Positions 1-5,116 of a stretch of 10,537 nucleotides of DNA are shown one piece after another (the first letter of the stretch is position 1; every line of letters starts with the position of its first letter). Position numbers and translations under genes: made by a program. The notes beneath the pieces were generated by a model. The model made no database searches. It saw only the letters and a program-made list of their open reading frames with translations, and was not told the origin of the DNA. The DNA is from Chthoniobacter sp. (GTDB lineage: Bacteria > Verrucomicrobiota > Verrucomicrobiia > Chthoniobacterales > Chthoniobacteraceae). The stretch spans positions 1-10,537 of the forward strand of contig JANXWQ010000509.1 of NCBI GenBank assembly GCA_025351065.1, read 5' to 3'.

Positions 1-752
1 GTCGGGATGCCATTCTGCGAGACACTGCTGGAGAGGGCGAGTGGCTGCCAGTAGTTAGGATCGGTATCGGCGGTGTAGGTGTAAGTCGGGTCGGCCATCA
101 ACGGCAGGCCGATGCCGAGGGGCATGTTGGGCTGACTGCCGGCTGGTTCGAGGTTGCCGCCTAGCACGCTCATGGCCCGTGCGGCCAGCATGTTGGGATT
201 CACGCTGCTGTTGTAAGCCTGCGGGTACGCGGTCAGGGTAAAGCCGTCGCTGGCTCCCCAAGTAAGTATGGCCTGGCCGATGCGCTTGCCCAGTTCCGCT
301 GGCGTGGTGGCATTGGTGATCGCGGCCTGGCCCACGGCCGGCGAATAACCGAGCGCCGTCAGCTTGTTATCCAAGTTGACCAGAATCGTAGCCGAGCCCT
401 GTCCACTGGCGAAGCGGCTGCGTAGCACGCGGTAGGCGGCATAGCTGATGGCCTCATGCCGCGCGGCCTCCACATCACCCGGCAGCGGTGAGATTTTCTC
501 GTTGTAAATGTAACCCACCGCATTGGCATCATAAGCTGCCCAGGCATCATACATCGCCACCGCGGTGTGATGCAGGTTGCGCGCGTGGGCCGGTGGGTTG
601 GGGAGGTTGATGCGGATGGCGGCAAGGAGCTGTTCATTCCACTCCCGTGCCGCGGACTGGACGGCGTGAACGGCGGGCGCACAGATGAGTGCGGCGATGA
701 CCGGCAGGAAGGTGCGGCGAAGGAGGTGCGCAGCGAGACGGGGTGTTATCAT
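1..752 (-). CDS. Vanadium-dependent haloperoxidase-like secreted protein, N-terminal part (runs off the left edge)
   Basis: An uninterrupted minus-strand frame starts at the ATG at 752 and reaches the window edge with no stop, giving 250 residues. Residues 1-30 form an export signal: R12-R13-T-F-L matches the twin-arginine RRxFL pattern, followed by a hydrophobic stretch and an AVHA cleavage site. The mature part contains AMYDAWAAYD (about 67-76), a SYAAYR segment and a LGYSPA segment, which line up in order with AMYDAWAAYD, SYASYR and LGYDPA of the complete haloperoxidase at 2627-4153, so the two are paralogues. The vanadate-binding motifs of this family lie in the C-terminal half, outside the window, so catalytic competence cannot be judged. 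No Shine-Dalgarno sequence is visible; the bases just before the ATG are C-rich (AACCCACCC). Codon use is less biased to G/C-ending codons than in the paralogue: where both encode the same residue, this gene often uses GAT, TAT, GCA, GCT or GGT where the other uses GAC, TAC, GCC or GGC. Confidence 0.85.
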   Translation of the reverse strand, partial: MITPRLAAHLLRRTFLPVIAALICAPAVHAVQSAAREWNEQLLAAIRINLPNPPAHARNLHHTAVAMYDAWAAYDANAVGYIYNEKISPLPGDVEAARHEAISYAAYRVLRSRFASGQGSATILVNLDNKLTALGYSPAVGQAAITNATTPAELGKRIGQAILTWGASDGFTLTAYPQAYNSSVNPNMLAARAMSVLGGNLEPAGSQPNMPLGIGLPLMADPTYTYTADTDPNYWQPLALSSSVSQNGIP

Positions 753-1056
753 GGGTGGGTTAGGCGGGTTTGGGGGTTAAGCCGGGATGCGATACGCAAC
801 CCGGCGGTAACAAAAACTTACGCAGTTTTCCCAATAGCCGGGCTGAGTCTAGGTCGGAGGGATGAATGGCCTTTTGTTTTGGATGAAACCGTCCGTCGCC
901 GGGATGGGCAGCGCCCGAGATGCGTGGGCCAAAGCGCTGGCGCGGTGCCCTTTCGTCCTTCCGGCGGATGAGCCAGTTCTAGGTCGGTAGTTCGCGGCTC
1001 TCGCGTTGACTTTGCGGGAGAGAAAGAACGCTGCGCCATGTTGCTGCCCGCCGCAC
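753..1056. other. Intergenic region without a convincing gene
   Basis: Open frames cross this stretch on both strands, but their translations are arginine- and proline-rich and look like GC-rich noise. It holds the 43-bp dyad at 800-842 and a 10-bp direct repeat TCTAGGTCGG at 848-857 and 978-987. Both probably belong to the upstream control region of the minus-strand gene starting at 752. I see no tRNA and no clear sigma-70 promoter. Confidence 0.5.
800..842. promoter_or_regulatory. Two-part 43-bp dyad, candidate operator upstream of the haloperoxidase-like gene
   Basis: Two nested inverted repeats share one centre at position 821. The inner pair is AAAACT (813-818) and AGTTTT (824-829) around a 5-base centre. 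The outer pair is CCCGGC (800-805) and GCCGGG (837-842), set exactly 7 bases outside the inner arms on each side; the 7-base spacers are not complementary. The site lies 48-90 bases upstream of the ATG at 752, where a promoter operator would be expected. The AT-rich inner palindrome stands out against the GC-rich surroundings. A dimeric regulator contacting two half-site pairs is one reading; a cruciform or stem-loop is another. The binding protein is unknown. Confidence 0.45.
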
Positions 1057-1095
1057 AAAAAAAATCGGCGCAACCGCCAGCGGGCGATTGCGCCG
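1057..1095 (-). terminator. Rho-independent terminator of the haloperoxidase/porin operon
   Basis: On the minus strand a 13-bp stem (arms 1083-1095 and 1066-1078, one G-T wobble) closes a 4-base loop (1079-1082) and is followed, after one A, by eight T residues (complement of 1057-1064). It lies 37 bases past the porin stop codon at 1132-1134. Stem strength, loop size and the immediate U-tract make this a canonical intrinsic terminator. Confidence 0.9.
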
Positions 1096-1098
1096 AAG

Positions 1099-1120
1099 CG
1101 GGGCTCGCGCCCCGGTTTTT
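1099..1120 (+). terminator. Short hairpin with T-tract, possible plus-strand terminator
   Basis: A 6-bp GC stem (CGGGGC 1099-1104, GCCCCG 1109-1114) closes a TCGC loop and is followed on the plus strand by G and five T residues (1116-1120). No plus-strand gene ends here, so it might stop antisense transcription entering the porin gene, or be a fortuitous GC hairpin. On the minus strand it lies in the porin 3' untranslated region, just before the main terminator. Confidence 0.3.
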
Positions 1121-1131
1121 CCCCCAAGAAA

Positions 1132-2601
1132 TCAGAACTCGATGGTGGCCTGCACGTAGCCGAAATCGGCGTCGTCGTGCGCACCGGTGTTGCGGAGGTA
1201 GTCGCCGGCGAAGAAGTGGCTGTAGCCGGCGGTGAGCCCGAGCTGCTTGAGCGGCTTGTAGGTCACGAGGAAGTCGAGTTCGGCACCCGCGAATTTGTCC
1301 GCATTGCGCGCGAGCGGCGTGAGCGGGCGGACGGCAGTGGCACCGTTGGCGCGATACCAAACGTCCTCATTCGTCGCGAGCCAGAACAGGTGGTAGTCGG
1401 CTTCGAGCGTGATTTTTTTGCACGGCACGGCTTTCAGGCTGATGGCCGGGTTGTGCATGTTCTGCCACGAAAAGGCGTCCATGAAACCGTAGCGCGGATG
1501 GTTCGACGGGAAGAGGTTTTGAAAGGTCTCGCTGTTACCGTCGGCGGAGTTGGTGTCGCCGGAGGCGTAGTTGTATTCCACGCCGAGGCGGGGCGTCCAC
1601 GGCAGGTCAAAGGTGTAGCCGAGCCCGCCGTGCGCGGCGAACGCCGTGAGGTCGAGGCCGCGGACTTTGCCGGTCTGAAAGGCGACCTCGGCATCGTAGT
1701 CGAGGCCAAGGACTTTGGGTGCGGGCGCGGGCGGCGGCGGCGTGGTTTTGCCGTCGGCCATCGCTTTGCCGTCATGCACGGCGGCGGGCTCGTGGTGAAA
1801 AGCGCCGGGCTTGGATTTCACGCGCGCGCCGAAGGTGAAGAAGTTCGTGTCGCCGATGGCGGTCGGCTGGTAGAGCGCGTTGGTGTTTTCGTGGAGATGA
1901 AAGGCATAGACATCCGTGGTCTGCACGCTCAGCGCGGTGGTGCTGAAGTAGAGCCCGCTGAAGACCTGCTCGCGATGGTTCTCGGTGCCGTTGAAAAGGT
2001 CGGACTGATTGTATTTGCCGCGCGTGATAACGGGGACGGTCGAGGCGAAACCTTCGACCCACCAATCCTTCTGCTGGTAGCGCAGTTTCACCGCGTCGAA
2101 GGTGCGGCCAAAGTTGTTCCACTCGCTGGAGCCGACGAGGCGCTCGTCGCCGTAGGCCAGCACCTGCCGGCCGATTTTCAGTCCCCACGGGCATTTCTCG
2201 TAGTTCGAGATTTCGACGTAGCCCTGGCGCAGGTCAAAGGCGTCGTCGCCCTCCGCGGCGAGCACGCCGGGGAAGTCCTGCCGGTCGGACAGGTACTCGC
2301 GCGAGTCCTGGGTTTGCGCGTAGATTTTCAACCACGGCGCGGGCTTCAGCATGACGCCGAGGCGGAAGCGGTTGAGGATCCAGTTGTCATCGGTCAGCGA
2401 ACGGACGGCGCTGTTGAAGTCGTAGTTGTTTTCGCGAATCTCCCACCGCACGCGCTCCTGCACGTCGAAGGTGACGCGGCCATCGAGGAAGCTGAGGGGA
2501 TTGGCCGGGGCTGCCGGGGCGAGGGTGACGACGGCGGGTGGGCTAGCAAAGACGACGCCAGCGAGGCAGGCGGTGATGAGGATGTGGGTGGGTGTTTTCA
2601 T
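1132..2601 (-). CDS. AlgE-like outer-membrane beta-barrel porin (alginate export family)
   Basis: This 489-residue protein is predicted to sit in the outer membrane as a beta-barrel channel. Residues 1-19 are a Sec signal peptide ending in VVFA. The barrel begins near residue 40 and shows features of the alginate-export family: QERVRWE (48-54), GRQVLAYGDERLVGSSEW (144-161), FDAVKLRY (168-175), and YNYASGD (343-349) followed by an FQNLFPSNHPRYGFMD stretch (360-375). It ends in alternating aromatic strands with a C-terminal phenylalanine (ATIEF), the usual signal for BamA-assisted insertion. Residues 264-298 form a low-complexity insertion rich in His, Ala and Pro, probably an exposed loop. AlgE exports alginate, but relatives are annotated mainly by fold, so the substrate is open. 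The gene lies 25 bp downstream of the haloperoxidase gene and ends before a strong terminator, so the two are probably one operon. The start context is C-rich (AACCCACCCC before ATG), with no Shine-Dalgarno sequence. Confidence 0.88.
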   Translation of the reverse strand: MKTPTHILITACLAGVVFASPPAVVTLAPAAPANPLSFLDGRVTFDVQERVRWEIRENNYDFNSAVRSLTDDNWILNRFRLGVMLKPAPWLKIYAQTQDSREYLSDRQDFPGVLAAEGDDAFDLRQGYVEISNYEKCPWGLKIGRQVLAYGDERLVGSSEWNNFGRTFDAVKLRYQQKDWWVEGFASTVPVITRGKYNQSDLFNGTENHREQVFSGLYFSTTALSVQTTDVYAFHLHENTNALYQPTAIGDTNFFTFGARVKSKPGAFHHEPAAVHDGKAMADGKTTPPPPAPAPKVLGLDYDAEVAFQTGKVRGLDLTAFAAHGGLGYTFDLPWTPRLGVEYNYASGDTNSADGNSETFQNLFPSNHPRYGFMDAFSWQNMHNPAISLKAVPCKKITLEADYHLFWLATNEDVWYRANGATAVRPLTPLARNADKFAGAELDFLVTYKPLKQLGLTAGYSHFFAGDYLRNTGAHDDADFGYVQATIEF

Positions 2602-2626
2602 GGGGTGGGTTTGGCTGTGAGTGAAG

Positions 2627-4153
2627 TTACTGGACGGGCGCGGATGCGGTGCCGTCGAAGTAGGCTTGGTATTTCGGCCAGCTCCAGACCGCGAGCTTTC
2701 GCCCGACCTCCAGCCCCACGTTGTTGTCGATGGGGATGTGGTAGCCGCCCATCGCGCGGGAGAGTGCGGCCATGTCGGCGGTACCGGAGAAAGTGGGCAG
2801 GTCGAGCGCGAGTTCGCCGCCCGCGTTTTTCTCAGTCAGCTCGCAGCATTTGCGTTTGGCGTAAAAGCCGAACTTGTCGCTGCCGGTGAAGAGTTCGAGC
2901 ATCTTCGCGCACGCGCCGCTGGCGGTGGCGTGGCCGGAGGTGTAGCCGGGGAAGGGGGGCGTGATGAAGACTTCCGGGGAATACGGGTGCCATTCCTCGG
3001 CGGGCATTTCCTTCGTGCCGCCGTCCGGGCCGGCCCAGCCGGTGATTTTCTGACCGGCGTAGTAGTGATGGATGAGCGTCCACGGACGCGAGGAGTCGTA
3101 GAAGCGCTTCGTCTCCCAGCACGAGATGAAAGCGTCGAGCACGGTGTTCGCGATGGTGAAGTAGAGCTTCACGTCCTTGTCGATGTCGTGCTTGTCGCGC
3201 TTCGACACGTCCTGCGCAAAGCGCAGCCAGTGGCCGGACTGCGCGGTCGAGCGCGGGCCGTCGCGCATGAATTCGACGACGGCTTTCTGCTCGGGGGTGA
3301 GGCCGGCGTTGTAGGCGAGCACCTGGTCGGTTTCCTTTTTCAAAACGTCGTTGTTCGCCTTCGTCGTGGGCGGCGGGCCGGGCCGGAACTGCTCGGCGCT
3401 TTCGAGCATCATCGGCTTCACGCGATACCAGTGCGGAGTGAGGTAGCCGGGCGTGAATTTGGTGCCGTCGGGCTTGGTGAAGGTGATCGGCTGCCAGCGG
3501 TCGGGGTCGATGATTTTGTCCGGCGGATTCACCGGCTTGTAAAAGGTGTAGTCCGAATACGGCTTGCCGTTGCCGCCGGCTTCGTCGCCGAGCTGGTTGG
3601 AGCCGTCGTGACGGCGGTAGTCGAGGATCGCCTGCGCGGCCACGTTGCCGATGCCCTGCGGGGTCTTCACGTCCGTGGATTTGTCGGCGGGATCGTAGCC
3701 GAGCTTTTTCATCTCGGCGTCGAGGTAATCCTTTTCGCCCGGATACGAATCCATCAGCGCGCGATACGACGCGTAGCTGATCGCCTGTTTCTTGTTATCG
3801 GGCGTGCGCTCCTTCGCCGGGCGGCGCAGCTTGCCGCCGAGCCGTGTGCCGACGGCCTTTTCGTCGTAGGCGGCCCAGGCGTCATACATCGCCGTGGCCC
3901 AGATGGCGTGCTGCCGCGAAATCACCGTCGGGCGCGCGCCCACCTTTTCAATGTCACGGGCGCTGACCTCTTCGGCGATGTTGAGCCAGCGGTAGGCGTA
4001 GTTTTGTTTGTCCACCGGCAGCAGCGCGTTGTGAAGATTGTCTTCGGGAGCAGACGGGGAAGGACGCGCGGCATTGGTGTCTTCGGCAGCGTGGGCAAGT
4101 GGGGCGGCGAGGGTGAGCAGCGCCACGGCGAGCGGGCGCAACAATGAGGTCAT
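2627..4153 (-). CDS. Secreted vanadium-dependent haloperoxidase (PAP2 superfamily)
   Basis: The family uses vanadate and hydrogen peroxide to oxidise halides to hypohalous species that halogenate organic compounds. All its active-site motifs are present in this 508-residue protein: K-x6-RP (K349, R356-P357), SGH (S406-G407-H408) and SR-x3-G-x-H-x3-D (S465-R466, G470, H472, D476). The seven residues expected to bind vanadate or act in catalysis (K349, R356, S406, G407, H408, R466, H472) are therefore intact. Related acid phosphatases share this site, so phosphatase activity is an alternative. Residues 1-22 are a Sec signal peptide (LAVALLTLAAPLAHA) without the twin arginine of the paralogue. 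I chose the ATG at 4153 because its C-rich leader (AACCCCC) resembles those of the two other minus-strand genes here; the ATG at 4168 would add five residues. A longer frame to 4291 adds a non-signal-like extension and is unlikely. The gene is first in an operon with the porin and diverges from the LytTR regulator. Confidence 0.9.
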   Translation of the reverse strand: MTSLLRPLAVALLTLAAPLAHAAEDTNAARPSPSAPEDNLHNALLPVDKQNYAYRWLNIAEEVSARDIEKVGARPTVISRQHAIWATAMYDAWAAYDEKAVGTRLGGKLRRPAKERTPDNKKQAISYASYRALMDSYPGEKDYLDAEMKKLGYDPADKSTDVKTPQGIGNVAAQAILDYRRHDGSNQLGDEAGGNGKPYSDYTFYKPVNPPDKIIDPDRWQPITFTKPDGTKFTPGYLTPHWYRVKPMMLESAEQFRPGPPPTTKANNDVLKKETDQVLAYNAGLTPEQKAVVEFMRDGPRSTAQSGHWLRFAQDVSKRDKHDIDKDVKLYFTIANTVLDAFISCWETKRFYDSSRPWTLIHHYYAGQKITGWAGPDGGTKEMPAEEWHPYSPEVFITPPFPGYTSGHATASGACAKMLELFTGSDKFGFYAKRKCCELTEKNAGGELALDLPTFSGTADMAALSRAMGGYHIPIDNNVGLEVGRKLAVWSWPKYQAYFDGTASAPVQ

Positions 4154-4207
4154 GGGGGTTGAGTTCATGCCCGTGATTTCTGTGAGGAAGCGCTTTGCGG
4201 CGAGCCC

Positions 4208-4220
4208 ATTTCCATGAAAT
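4208..4220. promoter_or_regulatory. 13-bp palindrome in the divergent intergenic region
   Basis: ATTTC (4208-4212) and GAAAT (4216-4220) are perfectly inverted around CAT. It is an AT-rich island in GC-rich DNA, 55 bases upstream of the haloperoxidase ATG and 81 upstream of the regulator ATG. That position would suit an operator, but the arms are short and chance is possible. Confidence 0.3.
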
Positions 4221-4226
4221 CCCCCG

Positions 4227-4257
4227 GCGAATGGACGAATGCCGCCAACGAACGGAC
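4227..4257. promoter_or_regulatory. Candidate LytTR-binding direct repeats between the divergent transcripts
   Basis: CGAATGGAC (4228-4236) and CGAACGGAC (4249-4257) match at 8 of 9 positions and start 21 bp apart, two helical turns. LytTR proteins such as AgrA typically bind 9-bp direct repeats with about 12 bp between them, which is the spacing here. Read on the minus strand, 4256-4248 is TCCGTTCGT, which fits the LytTR consensus as I remember it ([TA][AC][CA]GTTN[AG][TG]) at every position; the other copy, TCCATTCGC, misses two. The repeats lie 44-74 bp before the regulator start and 74-104 bp upstream of the haloperoxidase start. A third related octamer, CGAATGCC, sits at 4236-4243. Confidence 0.4.
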
Positions 4258-4300
4258 AGGGAGCCTTGCCCGCGTCCCGCGCGCCCGCCATGATGGCGCG

Positions 4301-4990
4301 ATGAAATACCTCGTCGCCGATGATGACCCCCTTGTGTGCGAGCAGGTCGAGAGCTTTCTCTCCCGCTTTCCCGACACCGATTACTGCCTCAAGACCGGCG
4401 ACGGACTCGCCGCCCTCTCGCTGCTTTCCGCAGGCGATCTCGACGCCGCTTTTCTCGACCTCCAGATGCCCGGCCTCGATGGCGTCTCGCTGCTGCGCGC
4501 GCTGCCACGCGGGCTGCCCGTGGTCATCGTCAGCGCGAGCGCGGACTTCGGCGCGCAGTCGTATGAATTCGACATCGCGGACTATTTGCTGAAACCGCTC
4601 GACTTCCCGCGCTTCGCGCAGGCGCTGGAAAAAATCCGCGCCCGCCTCGCGCGCCGCGAGCCCGCGCGCGAGAGCGGAGCGCGCGAGATTTTCGTCAAAG
4701 ACGGCACCAAGCTCGTGCGCCTAGCGCTCGATGAACTCATCTACCTCAAGGCCGAGGCGAACTACGTCGAATTCGTCGGCGAAAACGGCGCGGTACTGAG
4801 CCTGATGAGCATGAAGCGGCTGGAGGAATTGCTGCCCGCGGAGTTCATCCGCGTGCACCGCTCCTACATCGTGAACCGCCGGCACATCACCCGCGTCGAA
4901 GGCGCGGAGGTCGTGCTCGGCAAGCACCGCGTGCCCATCAGCGATTCCTACCGCGACGAGCTGATCCGCAAGCTGCCGACGATCCAGTGA
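4301..4990 (+). CDS. LytTR-family DNA-binding response regulator (LytR/AlgR type)
   Basis: This 229-residue cytoplasmic two-component output protein has a receiver domain at about 1-118: acidic cluster D7-D9, phosphoacceptor D53 in FLDLQMPG, S78 at the conserved Ser/Thr position and K98 in the LLKP motif. A LytTR DNA-binding domain follows at about 128-228, with VKDGTKLVRL, DELIYLKAEANYVE and the family hallmark RVHRSYIVNRRHI (184-196). The order and length match the family's usual form. The ATG at 4301 places the receiver's first strand (KYLVADDD) at the N-terminus; upstream in-frame starts at 4214 and nearby would add residues unlike a receiver. It diverges from the haloperoxidase/porin operon and converges with the hybrid kinase gene, a plausible phosphodonor. 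Candidate LytTR repeats at 4227-4257 suggest autoregulation or control of the divergent operon. Confidence 0.93.
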   Translation: MKYLVADDDPLVCEQVESFLSRFPDTDYCLKTGDGLAALSLLSAGDLDAAFLDLQMPGLDGVSLLRALPRGLPVVIVSASADFGAQSYEFDIADYLLKPLDFPRFAQALEKIRARLARREPARESGAREIFVKDGTKLVRLALDELIYLKAEANYVEFVGENGAVLSLMSMKRLEELLPAEFIRVHRSYIVNRRHITRVEGAEVVLGKHRVPISDSYRDELIRKLPTIQ

Positions 4991-5000
4991 GCGCGCCGCG

Positions 5001-5095
5001 GTTAGGGACGGTACTCCGTGCCGTCCGGAGTGAGCGTCAGCGCGGCGGCGGGCGCGGGTTCACGTTCGCGGACAGCACGGAGTGCCGTCCCTGAC
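5001..5095. repeat. REP/BIME-like nested inverted repeat in a convergent gap
   Basis: Two 21-base arms (5001-5021 and 5075-5095) are inverted copies with two mismatches, sharing the core ACTCCGTGC. Each arm also belongs to its own small hairpin: 5006-5014 pairs with 5018-5026 around TCC, with one T-G wobble, and 5070-5078 pairs with 5082-5090 around GGA, with one mismatch. Two imperfect palindromes in inverse orientation, in a 126-bp gap between the 3' ends of convergent genes, is the layout of bacterial interspersed mosaic elements. The large stem may also act as a bidirectional transcription barrier: a T-tract lies at 5112-5118 for the plus strand, though 16 bases beyond the arm. Whether it recurs in the genome cannot be seen here. 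Confidence 0.6.
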
Positions 5096-5116
5096 CCGCG
5101 TTTCGATCAGCTTTTT

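Noticed and set aside
567..971. Plus-strand open frame of 134 codons across the start of the first gene
   Set aside because: It overlaps the signal-peptide region of the minus-strand haloperoxidase-like gene and has no recognisable domain or ribosome site.
1006..2889. Plus-strand open frame of 627 codons antisense to the porin
   Set aside because: Its translation is low-information Val/Arg/Gly-rich text in the shadow of a minus-strand gene with clear barrel motifs, signal peptide and terminator.
2621..4147. Plus-strand open frame of 508 codons antisense to the haloperoxidase
   Set aside because: It mirrors the haloperoxidase gene, which carries intact catalytic motifs; high GC leaves few stops on the other strand.
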